DNA of 64,000 bases from an uncultured bacterium (GTDB taxonomy: Bacteria; Patescibacteriota; Saccharimonadia; Saccharimonadales; Saccharimonadaceae): assembly GCA_903832635.1 (NCBI GenBank), contig CAILCF010000001.1, forward strand, positions 62,001 to 126,000, given 5' to 3'. The translations under genes and the position numbers were made by a program. Below the pieces are notes generated by a model. That model was not told the origin of the DNA. It saw only the letters and a list, made by a program, of their open reading frames with translations, and did no database searches. How positions within the stretch are numbered: the stretch's first letter is position 1; each line of letters starts with the position of its first letter. Positions 31,444 through 40,862 of this stretch are shown here, one piece after another.

Positions 31444-33981
31444 CTAGAGTTCGCTCCAGTTTTGACCGGTGCTGACATCAACTTTCAGGTGAACGCCCAG
31501 TTGTGGGGCGATGTTTTCCAGAGTTTCTTGCAATATTTCGCTGACTTTTTCGGCATTCTCGACCGGACATTCAACCAGAATGCTGTCGTGTATCTGTAAC
31601 AACTGTTCGCCCAAGCCTTCGAGTTTACCATCGACTTGAATCATTGCTAGTTTCATTAAATCGGCTTCGGTCCCCTGTATCGGCATATTGGCGGCGGCAC
31701 GTTCGGCGGCGGCACGAACCATGAAATTACTAGAAAGGACATCCGGTGTTGGACGACGTCGGCCAAAATAGGTTTCGACATAGCCATCGACACGGGCTGA
31801 ATCAAGCGTTGAATTGATAAATTTACGTATCGGTTCACGTAGTTCAAAATATTCATCGATGAATTTTTTGGCTTCGACAAAACTCATTCCTGTGGCGGCA
31901 CTTAAGCCATGCGGGCTCATACCATATAGGATTCCGAAGTTGATAACTTTGGCATTACGTCGCTGGGTTTTGGTAACATCATCCATCGGAACACCGTAAA
32001 CCACACTGGCGGTTTTGGTGTGAATGTCGACATTGCCGTTAAAATCATTAATCATTTCTTCATCGCCGGCCAAGACCGCAGCCAGACGCAGTTCGAACTG
32101 TGAATAGTCTGCGCTAACAAAAACCTTGTCGCCATCGGTAATGAAAGCTTCGCGGATTTGACGTCCCAACGCCGTGCGAATTGGAATATTTTGCAAATTC
32201 GGGTTGGTACTGGACAGTCGCCCGGTGCTGGCAACGTCTTGGTTAAATGTCGTATGAATCCGACCCTGATCATCAGCCAGCAGAGGCAAAGCGTCGACAT
32301 AGGTATTTTTTAGTTTGGCAAGTTCGCGAGTTTGTTCGATAAGTTCGATAATCGGATGCGTTCCGCGCAGTTTGTCCAGTTCTTTTTGGCCGGTACTATA
32401 CCCGGTTTTACCTTTTTTGATATCCTTGGTCGGCAGTTGCAATTTCGTAAATAACACTTCGGAAAGTTGGTTTGGACTGCCAATATTGAATTCATAGCCG
32501 ACCATTTTGAACATTTGTTGTTCAAGTTCGTGATAATCTTTGCCCAGTCGCGTTCCCATTTCTTTTAACAGTTCAACATCGATTTTGATACCGCGGCGCT
32601 CCATTTGGAAAAGTATGTGAGTTAGTGGAAAATCAAAATCATGGGCAATTTTAGCAATTTTCGGCTCGCGTTCGAACTGCGACAACTGAGTCTCGTACAG
32701 ATACCAAATCGCACTAATTGACGGTTTTGGCATATCCGGGACTTCAAAACCCATTAGGCCTGTCAGTGACCTATCGCGATGCAAGGAATCAATCAAAAAG
32801 GCCGCTTGGTGAACATCGTGTAGTTCGCCGAATTTAACGAAAACATCTTGGTCCGCCAGTTGGTGATACAAAAGTTTGCTGTCGTAACTAATGACGGTTG
32901 CCAGTTCGAAAATTCGCCAAACACTGCGATCAAGTTCGCTGATTTTTTTGTGGTATACGGTTTTATCATCCGTTGATAGCCAAACTACATCATCGTCGAC
33001 ATATAATACGACCGGACCGGCAATATTCAGGACTTCCGGCCAAGGTTTTACGTTTAGCGAGCCAATCTCGGATTGTGCTTTGGAAGCAGCTTTTTCGGTA
33101 TTGTGCAACTGCATATGTTTTGGCATACGTCTGATTAGTGAGTTAAATTCCAAACGTTTTAGGATTTCGGCAACTTTTTCCAGATTTGTATCATTGACAT
33201 CGGCTATATCCCAATCCAATTTAACAGGGGCGTCAGTCCAAATTCGGCCGACTTCCTTACTCATATATGCCAATTCTTTGCCGTCGATTAGTTTTTTAGC
33301 AACGGTCGGTTTAATCAGTTCAAGATTTTTATATATATTGTCCAATGTGTCGTAATCCTGCAACAGTTGGGTCGCGGTTTTTTCACCAATGCCGGGAACT
33401 CCCGGTAAATTATCCGACGAGTCGCCTTTTAGCGCCTTCAAATCCAAAAATTGGTCGACACGCAGGCCGTATTTTTTCGTAAATGAGTCAACATGAAATT
33501 CTTCGAGATTAGAAAGCCCGTTTTTTAGAGCATAAACTTTGACTAATGGACCAACCAGCTGCAAGGCGTCCAAATCACTTGTCAACAAACAGGTTTCGAT
33601 ACCTTTTGCCGTTGCCTGAACCGCAAAGGCACCTAAAATGTCGTCGGCCTCGTAATCATCCAGTTCATAAAGCGGCCAACCGAAAGCATCCAGCAGTTCA
33701 TATAAAATCGGAATTTGCGCATAAAAATCTTCCGGTGCCGGTTTGCGCCCGGCCTTGTACTCCGGATACATTTCGCGGCGTTTTCGAATATTTGTGCCCT
33801 TTTTATCCCAGGCAATTGCTACGTAATCCGGGTTCAGCTTTTTAATAAGTTCAATCGCAAGTGAAGTAAAGCCGTAAACACCACCGGTCGGCGTACCGTC
33901 AGCCATTGACAGCCCCGGCATAGCGTAATACCCACGGTAAAATACTGACTTACCATCGATAACAGCTAGTCTTTTCGTCAT
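31444..33981 (-). CDS. polA: DNA polymerase I
   Basis: Repair and lagging-strand polymerase. The 5'-nuclease domain spans about 1-290 (YEADDILGAFA, KGDSSDNLPGVPGIGEKTA). The 3'-5' exonuclease region (about 310-470) lacks the DxE and later Asp motifs (VVLYVDDDVVWLSTDD), so proofreading is probably absent. The polymerase domain carries DYSQFELRLAA (Asp625), RRNAKVINFGILYG and QIHDSILVE (His798). The ATG lies six bases after TATACT (33988-33993), so the mRNA is probably leaderless. Confidence 0.97.
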   Translation of the reverse strand: MTKRLAVIDGKSVFYRGYYAMPGLSMADGTPTGGVYGFTSLAIELIKKLNPDYVAIAWDKKGTNIRKRREMYPEYKAGRKPAPEDFYAQIPILYELLDAFGWPLYELDDYEADDILGAFAVQATAKGIETCLLTSDLDALQLVGPLVKVYALKNGLSNLEEFHVDSFTKKYGLRVDQFLDLKALKGDSSDNLPGVPGIGEKTATQLLQDYDTLDNIYKNLELIKPTVAKKLIDGKELAYMSKEVGRIWTDAPVKLDWDIADVNDTNLEKVAEILKRLEFNSLIRRMPKHMQLHNTEKAASKAQSEIGSLNVKPWPEVLNIAGPVVLYVDDDVVWLSTDDKTVYHKKISELDRSVWRIFELATVISYDSKLLYHQLADQDVFVKFGELHDVHQAAFLIDSLHRDRSLTGLMGFEVPDMPKPSISAIWYLYETQLSQFEREPKIAKIAHDFDFPLTHILFQMERRGIKIDVELLKEMGTRLGKDYHELEQQMFKMVGYEFNIGSPNQLSEVLFTKLQLPTKDIKKGKTGYSTGQKELDKLRGTHPIIELIEQTRELAKLKNTYVDALPLLADDQGRIHTTFNQDVASTGRLSSTNPNLQNIPIRTALGRQIREAFITDGDKVFVSADYSQFELRLAAVLAGDEEMINDFNGNVDIHTKTASVVYGVPMDDVTKTQRRNAKVINFGILYGMSPHGLSAATGMSFVEAKKFIDEYFELREPIRKFINSTLDSARVDGYVETYFGRRRPTPDVLSSNFMVRAAAERAAANMPIQGTEADLMKLAMIQVDGKLEGLGEQLLQIHDSILVECPVENAEKVSEILQETLENIAPQLGVHLKVDVSTGQNWSEL

Positions 33982-34030
33982 ATTACCAGTATACCAGTTG
34001 GTAGGTAGTAGATGGTAAATAGTAGATAGT

Positions 34031-34046
34031 TTCGCCGTACGGCGAA
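34031..34046. repeat. GTAC-centred palindrome within a GTAG-type repeat
   Basis: TTCGCCGTACGGCGAA is embedded in GGTAGTAGATGGTAAATAGT-type low-complexity sequence (33993-34060) between polA and the divergent kinase gene. Confidence 0.75.
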
Positions 34047-34082
34047 TGGTAGATGGTGCAAGCGGTCTGTTACAATAATCAC

Positions 34083-34661
34083 ATGATATATAACAAAGAT
34101 GTTAAAATCGTGGCATTCGTCGGTATGGCCGGTGCGGGCAAAAGCACAGCTGTTGATTATGTCACCGGCAAAGGTTATCCAAAAGTTTATGGCGGCGGCA
34201 TTTTATTCGAAGCTATGAAAAAAGCCGGCATTGAAATAACGCCGGAAAACGAGAATGAATTTCGGACCAAAGTCCATGCGGATGAAGGTCAGGATTTAAT
34301 AATTTCTGAGTTTATAGGACAAATTAATAAACTGATTAGCGCCGGCCAACATCGCATTGTAACAGATAGTAATTACTCCTGGGCGCAGTATAAAACCATG
34401 AAACACGAGTTCCCCGGCGAGTTAACCGTCATTGCAGTTGTTGCACCGAAACACATTCGCCATCACAGGTTACTGTCGCGAGCCGAACGCCCGTTGACCG
34501 AAACTGAAGCCAGCGACCGTGATTGGCGCGAAATTGAAGATTTGCAGTCCGGTGGCACGATTGCTATCGCCGAACACTATATTATGAATGACGGCGATTT
34601 GGAAAAATTCCACCAGCAAATAGACCAAGTATTAAACGATATTGAGTTTTATAGGGTTTAA
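34083..34661 (+). CDS. P-loop nucleotide kinase, dephospho-CoA kinase-like
   Basis: A 192-residue P-loop protein with Walker A FVGMAGAGKSTAVDYV (about residues 9-24) and a lid-like RAERPLTETEASDRDWREIE segment (about 130-150). The fold matches small kinases of the dephospho-CoA/adenylate kinase group, but the substrate is not evident. The start at 34083 lies six bases after a TACAAT box, consistent with a leaderless mRNA. It converges on rpoD. Confidence 0.7.
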   Translation: MIYNKDVKIVAFVGMAGAGKSTAVDYVTGKGYPKVYGGGILFEAMKKAGIEITPENENEFRTKVHADEGQDLIISEFIGQINKLISAGQHRIVTDSNYSWAQYKTMKHEFPGELTVIAVVAPKHIRHHRLLSRAERPLTETEASDRDWREIEDLQSGGTIAIAEHYIMNDGDLEKFHQQIDQVLNDIEFYRV

Positions 34662-34662
34662 A

Positions 34663-34781
34663 AATAATAACAATCGTCTGCGGGTGACGTCCGGTGGGGC
34701 AACCCCAATATTATTTTATTGTAACCAATAAAAAATATTAGGGGTAAACCGGGCGGCAGGACCCGAAGGATTGTTATTATT
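34663..34781. repeat. Large imperfect palindrome between convergent genes
   Basis: AATAATAACAATC (34663-34675) pairs perfectly with GATTGTTATTATT (34769-34781). Inside, CGGGT pairs with ACCCG, CCGGT with ACCGG, and a 20-base arm (34702-34721) with 34726-34745 at 18 of 20. It may terminate both the kinase gene and rpoD, or be a small mobile palindrome. Confidence 0.7.
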
Positions 34782-34787
34782 AATAAA

Positions 34788-35795
34788 TTAACTTAAATAT
34801 TCGTGTAGTTTTTTGGCGTCTTTGTGCTTGCGGAGTTTTGCCAGGGCTTTGGCTTCGATTTGGCGGATACGTTCACGGGTAACGGCGAATTCACGGCCGA
34901 CTTCTTCCAGGGTGTGAGATTTGCCGTTTTCCAGACCAAAGCGCATTTTAACAATTTTCTGTTCCCTATCGGAAAGTGTTGAAAGAACTGATTGAACTTG
35001 TTCTTTTAATAGCTGCGATGTGGCAGATTCCTCGGGCGTTGTGCTGTCACCATCTTCGATAAAATCACCAAGGACTGAATCTTCGTCTTCGCCATCACGA
35101 CCGACACCGGCATCTAGAGACGTAATGTCTTGCTTGATTTTGATAACGTATTCAACTTTGGCCGGTTCCATCTCGAGTTCTTCGGCCAATTCTTCGATAG
35201 TTGGTTCACGGTTTAATTCCTGAGTCATTCGGCGCTGTGTGCGCAAAAGTTTATTAATCGTTTCAACCATGTGCACCGGAATACGAATTGTGCGAGCCTG
35301 GTCGGCAATAGCACGAGTAATCGCTTGGCGAATCCACCAAGTCGCATAGGTCGAAAATTTAAAGCCTTTATCGGGATCGAATTTTTCAACCGCACGCAAA
35401 AGTCCGGTATTTCCCTCTTGAATTAGGTCTAGAAAATCAAGTCCACGGCCACTATAACGTTTGGCAATTGAAACAACTAAGCGCATATTGGCTTCGGCCA
35501 TTTTGTCTTTGGCACGTTTGTCGCCGGCTACAACACGTTGGGCCAGGGCTAGTTCTTCCTCGGAACTAAGCAATGGAATTTTACCTATTTCGCGCAAATA
35601 CAACCTGACGCTGTCGTCGCTGGCATCATCGAAATACTGACCTTTGTTCAGAGTAGCTTCGTCGTCTTCCTCTTCGTCAACCAATTCATCCGGAGCCGGC
35701 TCGTCAATATCACTGAGGGCAAATCCGTTGGCATCAACCAAACCGGAAGGCAGTACAACTACTTCTTCATCATCGTGTTTTTTACCTTTGACCAC
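34788..35795 (-). CDS. rpoD: RNA polymerase primary sigma factor
   Basis: Housekeeping sigma-70. Region 1.2 begins [21 protein letters not shown], region 2 holds [18 protein letters not shown] and [17 protein letters not shown], region 3 [14 protein letters not shown], and region 4.2 [20 protein letters not shown]. The 335 residues lack the long region 1.1 and non-conserved insert of proteobacterial forms. It starts at GTG behind AAGGAG, overlapping the dnaG stop by 14 bases, the classic dnaG-rpoD pair. Confidence 0.97.
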   Translation of the reverse strand: MVKGKKHDDEEVVVLPSGLVDANGFALSDIDEPAPDELVDEEEDDEATLNKGQYFDDASDDSVRLYLREIGKIPLLSSEEELALAQRVVAGDKRAKDKMAEANMRLVVSIAKRYSGRGLDFLDLIQEGNTGLLRAVEKFDPDKGFKFSTYATWWIRQAITRAIADQARTIRIPVHMVETINKLLRTQRRMTQELNREPTIEELAEELEMEPAKVEYVIKIKQDITSLDAGVGRDGEDEDSVLGDFIEDGDSTTPEESATSQLLKEQVQSVLSTLSDREQKIVKMRFGLENGKSHTLEEVGREFAVTRERIRQIEAKALAKLRKHKDAKKLHEYLS

Positions 35796-37533
35796 TTTTT
35801 ATCTCCTTAATTAATTTATTAAGCTGGGCACGAATTTTGTTTGCCTTTGTTTCATCACCTAAAGTTTCTGCATCGCGCAGCTTTTCTGTTAATAAATCTT
35901 TTTGCTTTTTCTTGTGCTCTATGGCAACTTGGCGGAGCAATCGTGCCGTTTCAAAGTAACGATCTTGGTCGTTCCAATCGGCATATCGAGCGTCGGCCTT
36001 TAATAATAATATTTTAACATAGGTATCATGTTTTTTCAATTCCTCTGGAGTATCTTTTATGGCTTTGCCACCTTTTTCTGACAAGTATTGGACAACGTCG
36101 CGTCGTTGTTCGCCCGTAAATGTTTCTAGGTCTACCGAGCGGAATAAATCATGTGTCGCACCGTCAATCAAGGCGACGGAAAGCAGATTGTCTTGATAAA
36201 ATGACGGGTCTTGGACGATATCGGTTTGTTTAATATCAGCGTTCTTATATACCTTTTTAGGTTTTTCTGCACTTCTGGCAATTTTTTCTTTTAAGGCATC
36301 AACCGATGAATCACTTAGTTTTGCAATTTTAGCGATGTAATATTCCCTTTCGACAGAATCCTGTAAAACACTGACGACATCCAGTGCCGTTGTTGTAAAT
36401 CGACGTTTACCAGCCGCAGTTTTTAAATCTTCGCGATTAGCATATTGCTTTATCACCCACTCGACTGCCGGTTCAGCATTATCAATTGCCTTTTGCCACA
36501 ACTTAACATCTTTTTTAATCAATTCGTCCGGATCTTTGATACCTTCGGGCATCGAAATAATAGATAAATCTACACCGACACTTTGGGAAATTGGTATAGC
36601 CCTTTCGGTTGCTGCCAGACCTGCCTTGTCACCGTCAAAGGCCAGTCTTATATGATTACTTAGTCGAACCAGGGCACGCAGATGGTTTTCAGTCATGGCG
36701 GTTCCGGCCGTAGCTACAACTTGTGAAATATCGACTTGATGACTGCTGATAACATCCAGGTTCCCTTCGACAATAACGGCATAGTCGTTGGCCCGAATCG
36801 CCTCTTTGGCCAGCGACAAACCAAAAACATGCCGGCCCTTGTCGTATATTAAAGTTTGCGGTGTATTCAAATATTTTGGAGCAGAAGGTTCGTCAATAAT
36901 GATTCGACCGGTAAAGCCAATTACCTGCCCGGTACCGTCCATCAATGGAATTATCATTCGACCACGGAATAAGTCGGTATCATACCTATTAACCAATCCT
37001 GCCTGAGTAAGTTCGGTTTTAGTAAAACCTTTTTTGGCCAAAAATTGGGTTAGAGCGTCGCCAATCGTCGGTGCGTAACCTATCTTGAAATCCATAACAA
37101 TTTGCTTGCTAAGGCCACGGTCGCCAAAAACATATTGAACCGCCCGTGGGTTTTTAATCAAACTTTGTTGATAATAATTAGCAGCCAGTTCGTTAGCCAA
37201 TAGCAAACGTTTTTTTCGCAAAGCAATTTCTTGGCTACCTTTTGTATCATACATAGAAAGGTCAACACCGGCTTTACGCGCCAAGTGTTCCAGGCTGGCT
37301 CGAAAGTCCATACCTTCAACTTCCATGATAAAAGTAAAAACATCGCCACCCTTATTGGACGAAAAGTCGTGCCATATTTGTTTGTCCGGACTGACATAAA
37401 AACTGGGGGTTTTTTCGCTGGTAAACGGACTAAGACCCTTGAAGTTTCGCCCGGCACGCTTAAGTTGAACGTACTGCCCGATAACGTCCTCGATGTTCAG
37501 CCGTGATCGCACTTCCTCTTTGGCGTCTTGCAT
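35782..37533 (-). CDS. dnaG: DNA primase without zinc ligands
   Basis: Makes RNA primers at the replication fork. The N-terminal domain keeps the DnaG frame ([19 protein letters not shown], then [16 protein letters not shown]), but the zinc ligands of the family, CPFH and CxxC, read SPFT and DFSS: all four are lost. The TOPRIM domain is intact ([14 protein letters not shown], then LAFDGDKAG). A C-terminal DnaB-binding helical domain (about 440-583) follows. It is cotranscribed with rpoD. Confidence 0.95.
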   Translation of the reverse strand: MQDAKEEVRSRLNIEDVIGQYVQLKRAGRNFKGLSPFTSEKTPSFYVSPDKQIWHDFSSNKGGDVFTFIMEVEGMDFRASLEHLARKAGVDLSMYDTKGSQEIALRKKRLLLANELAANYYQQSLIKNPRAVQYVFGDRGLSKQIVMDFKIGYAPTIGDALTQFLAKKGFTKTELTQAGLVNRYDTDLFRGRMIIPLMDGTGQVIGFTGRIIIDEPSAPKYLNTPQTLIYDKGRHVFGLSLAKEAIRANDYAVIVEGNLDVISSHQVDISQVVATAGTAMTENHLRALVRLSNHIRLAFDGDKAGLAATERAIPISQSVGVDLSIISMPEGIKDPDELIKKDVKLWQKAIDNAEPAVEWVIKQYANREDLKTAAGKRRFTTTALDVVSVLQDSVEREYYIAKIAKLSDSSVDALKEKIARSAEKPKKVYKNADIKQTDIVQDPSFYQDNLLSVALIDGATHDLFRSVDLETFTGEQRRDVVQYLSEKGGKAIKDTPEELKKHDTYVKILLLKADARYADWNDQDRYFETARLLRQVAIEHKKKQKDLLTEKLRDAETLGDETKANKIRAQLNKLIKEIKSGQR

Positions 37534-37638
37534 ATCGCCTATAATTATACCTCTGTAAAGTCATAACTCAAAACAGATGCGTTATACCGATAAGATGATT
37601 TTGATATTCGAGTTGTTTATGCTTAAATTAACTGTAGT

Positions 37639-38259
37639 ATGAACCCTGAAAACAACCAGCCATCACCGGCAATTAACACTGACTATTTAAATCAGATTGC
37701 ACCAAAGCCTCCAAAAAAAACTTTGATTCCGAAAAGTAAACCGGTTTTAGTCGGGATTATTGGTGTGGTATTTTTAATTTTGATAACCGTCACAGGCTTA
37801 TTGTTTGGGATGGCTGGTGGCAATGTCAGTGATACCGAAAGGCTGGCGGCCCGTTTGCAAGCGACTCAAAGCATCGTTGATTCTGCTAAACCGAATATAA
37901 AAGATACTCAACTGCGAGAGTTGAATAGCGCCCTTGATACTTATCTGACAAATACCAATCGCGACTTAACGCCAATTCTGGCAAAACATAATATCAAGGT
38001 GAATAGTTTAAGTAAGTCGGCTTTAAAGGCTGAGTCGAACGCAAACGTACTGGCAACCTTAGAGGAGGCTAGGTTAAATGCGATTTACGATAGGATATAT
38101 GCCAGCGAAATGGCCCATCAATTGGATGATACATTGGTCCTGATGTTAAAAATAGAGAAAAGTACAAGTGACTCAAGCATGAGGACTGTTCTTAAAACTG
38201 CCATACAATCTTTCCAAACGACTCAAAAACAGTTTGCCGATTTTAACACAAGCGACTAA
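37639..38259 (+). CDS. Membrane-anchored helical protein, unknown function
   Basis: Not recognised. The 206 residues have a Pro-rich cytoplasmic start, one membrane span (about 34-56) and an extracytoplasmic, largely helical domain (SDTERLAARLQATQSIVD to the end). Its 3' end overlaps the convergent YjbR-like gene by four bases. It is divergent from dnaG. Confidence 0.6.
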   Translation: MNPENNQPSPAINTDYLNQIAPKPPKKTLIPKSKPVLVGIIGVVFLILITVTGLLFGMAGGNVSDTERLAARLQATQSIVDSAKPNIKDTQLRELNSALDTYLTNTNRDLTPILAKHNIKVNSLSKSALKAESNANVLATLEEARLNAIYDRIYASEMAHQLDDTLVLMLKIEKSTSDSSMRTVLKTAIQSFQTTQKQFADFNTSD

Positions 38260-38597
38260 TTACTGCTGACTAAATCGTAACTAAGGCGCATAAAACTTTT
38301 TAGCTCATCGTCCGGAATTTGTCCGGTAACAATAATCGTATTCCAATGTTTTTTATTCAAATGATATCCCGGCAGAACAGTTTCATAAGTTTCACGAAGT
38401 TTTTCAGCTAGCAGTGGGTCACACTTTAGACTGATTCGGACCGGCTTGGTGTTTTCAGCTATCAGCGCAAACATTTTGCCTTCCCCATTTTCGTTATGGC
38501 CAACTTTATATACCGAGACTTCCTGCCCAAACGGAAAATCCAGCCAGGTGTTTGGAAAACTTAGTAAACATTCATGAATTTCTTTCAGCGTCATCAT
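38256..38597 (-). CDS. MmcQ/YjbR family protein
   Basis: The 113 residues match the CyaY-like fold of this family: FPNTWLDFPFGQEVSVYKVG near the N-terminus, ISLKCDPLLAEKLRE in the middle and GYHLNKKHWNTI near the end. Members are thought to bind DNA, but the biological role is unclear. It lies just downstream of capA. Confidence 0.85.
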   Translation of the reverse strand: MMTLKEIHECLLSFPNTWLDFPFGQEVSVYKVGHNENGEGKMFALIAENTKPVRISLKCDPLLAEKLRETYETVLPGYHLNKKHWNTIIVTGQIPDDELKSFMRLSYDLVSSN

Positions 38598-38603
38598 CCT
38601 ATT

Positions 38604-39821
38604 CTACAGGCTGCTATATGGTGGTTGCAATTGTTTTACGGTTGATTGCCACTGCAAGCGATTTAATATGTCGGTTTGTTGAGTCGGGGTCGCCGGTTTT
38701 ACGATTTTGTCACCGTCGTTTGTGCCAACTACACCAAATTGGTATTTTATATCAAGTTTTTTAAGATTTTGTTTCTGCGCCAGGGCCAAGCAATTGTCTT
38801 TATAAGTCCCACATTTTACTCCCAGTGCCAACCACTTACCAATTAAGTCTGATTTATCGTCACTGGTTTTCAGAACTACCCGAATGCCCGCCGAACGAAC
38901 AACTTCCGGTGTATCTTGCTGATCGAACATGAAATTACCCATCGAATATACAATTAGATGCCCTTTATAACTTTCCGATGGTTGAATCCAATGCGGATGA
39001 TCCCCCAATACCACATCGGCACCGCCATCGATAAGGCTTCTATAAAAATTTATTTTTAATTCGTCCGGAGCGGATTTATACTCTGCACCCATATGTGGCA
39101 TTGCGATAACCGGCATATATTTACTGTATTTTGCCATAAAGGCAACAGAAGATGCCGGAGGAATTTGAAAAACACCATGGAAACCGCATATAGCTATCGG
39201 TATTTGACCTTCTATTTGGGATTTATTGTCATTTGTCACCGTAACAGGCAAACTAATAACTTCACATATATCGTCTGTAATCGTCGGATCATAATTACCA
39301 AAATATTGGATACCGAATTTATCTAAGTTTTGCTGAGTTTCCTTGAAACCTGCAACACCTTGATTATCTGTGTGATTATTTGCCAGTGTAAAAGCCGTAA
39401 ACCATTTGGCAGCTTCGGGGAGATAACTTGGTGAGCAATTAAATGTTAGTGTATTGTCCATTTCGGCTGAACTAATATGTAATCCAGATACCAATGGACA
39501 TTCCAAACCCGAAATCCAGGCGTTATATTGATTGCGGTCGAGTTCATTTAGACGCGAAAAAGGATATGCATACTTTAACTTGCTGGCCATTGACCAGTCA
39601 TCAATGTAACGACCCCAAAAAGTATTACCAAAAAACAGAATATTTGATGATACACTGGTGGGATTTACTTTATTATTTACAGAAGAGTTTATTGGTGTTT
39701 CCGGCGCACCTGTTGTATTTGCCCAGGCTATGGCTACGATAAATGCACCCAGGACAACAAGTATTAAACCCAAAATTACTAACCAGATTCGTCGATTAAA
39801 TCGACGCTTGTCTTCCAGCAT
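38604..39821 (-). CDS. CapA-family metallophosphatase-like protein, membrane-anchored
   Basis: An N-terminal anchor (about 12-34) is followed by the CapA domain: ILFFGNTFWGRYID (first metal motif, with Asp replaced by Asn in GN), NHTDNQGVAGFKET (about 157), MPHMGAEY and GDHPHWIQPSE. CapA proteins act in poly-gamma-glutamate or related envelope polymer metabolism. No capBC partner is nearby, so the substrate is open. Confidence 0.85.
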   Translation of the reverse strand: MLEDKRRFNRRIWLVILGLILVVLGAFIVAIAWANTTGAPETPINSSVNNKVNPTSVSSNILFFGNTFWGRYIDDWSMASKLKYAYPFSRLNELDRNQYNAWISGLECPLVSGLHISSAEMDNTLTFNCSPSYLPEAAKWFTAFTLANNHTDNQGVAGFKETQQNLDKFGIQYFGNYDPTITDDICEVISLPVTVTNDNKSQIEGQIPIAICGFHGVFQIPPASSVAFMAKYSKYMPVIAMPHMGAEYKSAPDELKINFYRSLIDGGADVVLGDHPHWIQPSESYKGHLIVYSMGNFMFDQQDTPEVVRSAGIRVVLKTSDDKSDLIGKWLALGVKCGTYKDNCLALAQKQNLKKLDIKYQFGVVGTNDGDKIVKPATPTQQTDILNRLQWQSTVKQLQPPYSSL

Positions 39822-39839
39822 TGTGATTTTATTGTAGCA

Positions 39840-40397
39840 CTACTTGAGCATTACCAGATAGTATTGTAATTCGGCAATACTCCCGCGAATATCATCTAAC
39901 GCTCGATGATTATCGGATTTTGCAAAATTTTTTTTAAACTTACCTTCAAAAACCACTTTCCAGGCACTGACATCTAACATACGATAGTGCAATTTAGCAT
40001 CCAATTTAGGCCAATTTGTAATAATGAATCTTCGGTCCATATGAATTGAATTACCGGCAAGTAATACGGGTACGCCGGCTTTAAAATTTTTATCAATAAA
40101 TGATAGTAGTTCTTTTTCGACTGACTTTATAGATTTGCCAGACCGGTTTTGTTTTAACAAACCAACTTTTGAATCAGGCTGAGCATCCCAGAATGTTGAG
40201 TTAAGCGCCATTTGCTTTTTGAGAATGGATGCTTTATTTTTTACTATCCCGTGGTAAGTATCTAATTCTTTAAAGTCCCAGTCGGTTGCAATCGCGGCAA
40301 CTTCCAAGATTAAATCGTTGGTCGGCGATAAACCGGTCATCTCTAAATCAATCCACAAAATTTTATCAATATGCAGGTTTCGAAGCTTTTTATCCAT
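39840..40397 (-). CDS. orn: Oligoribonuclease
   Basis: Degrades 2-5 nt RNA fragments. DEDDh motifs are present: WIDLEMTGL (Asp17, Glu19), ILEVAAIATDWDF, NSIHMDRRFI and HRALDDIRGSIAELQYYL. The 185 residues are normal. Since the NrnA-like protein at 3785 looks inactive, this may be the cell's main nanoRNase. It starts two bases after the mscL stop. Confidence 0.95.
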   Translation of the reverse strand: MDKKLRNLHIDKILWIDLEMTGLSPTNDLILEVAAIATDWDFKELDTYHGIVKNKASILKKQMALNSTFWDAQPDSKVGLLKQNRSGKSIKSVEKELLSFIDKNFKAGVPVLLAGNSIHMDRRFIITNWPKLDAKLHYRMLDVSAWKVVFEGKFKKNFAKSDNHRALDDIRGSIAELQYYLVMLK

Positions 40398-40399
40398 TT

Positions 40400-40822
40400 T
40401 TATATTTTTGGCTTGTCGACTTTATCAAGTTTAAGAAAATGAATTATAAAGTAAATTACTAGTGCAATTACAAAAAAGTTAATCAAGTCGTTTAAAAATA
40501 TACCATATTGTACTATTGCCTGTTTACCACCTGGGGTGCTAATTACCCACTCTAGACCTTTAATACCTTCTGATGAACCAAGTAATAATCCGATCGGGGG
40601 CATAATAACATTATCAATTAACGATCTGACCAATATGCTAGTTGCGCCACCCAATACCAGCCCTACTGCCAGCCCAACTACACCTTGGGTCCTGATGAAA
40701 TAAAGGAATTCTTTCATTTGCGATCCGCCGACTTTAACAATTGTTTTTGGGGCAACCTTGGCTTTTTTCGCAACATGTACAACTTTTTCTTTTTTAGTAC
40801 CGGGTTTTTTGGATTCTGGCAT
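40400..40822 (-). CDS. mscL: Large-conductance mechanosensitive channel
   Basis: Osmotic safety valve. After a Lys-rich N-terminal extension of about 35 residues comes MKEFLYFIRTQGVVGLAVGL, then LIDNVIMPPIGLLLGS, and the second span DLINFFVIALVIYFIIHFL. A GGAG site and a TATAAT box about 35 bases upstream precede the ATG. The extension (KKEKVVHVAKKAKVAPK) is unusual for MscL. Confidence 0.92.
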   Translation of the reverse strand: MPESKKPGTKKEKVVHVAKKAKVAPKTIVKVGGSQMKEFLYFIRTQGVVGLAVGLVLGGATSILVRSLIDNVIMPPIGLLLGSSEGIKGLEWVISTPGGKQAIVQYGIFLNDLINFFVIALVIYFIIHFLKLDKVDKPKI

Positions 40823-40862
40823 ATTTACTCCTTATATTCCCTCGTATTATATCATCATCTGT

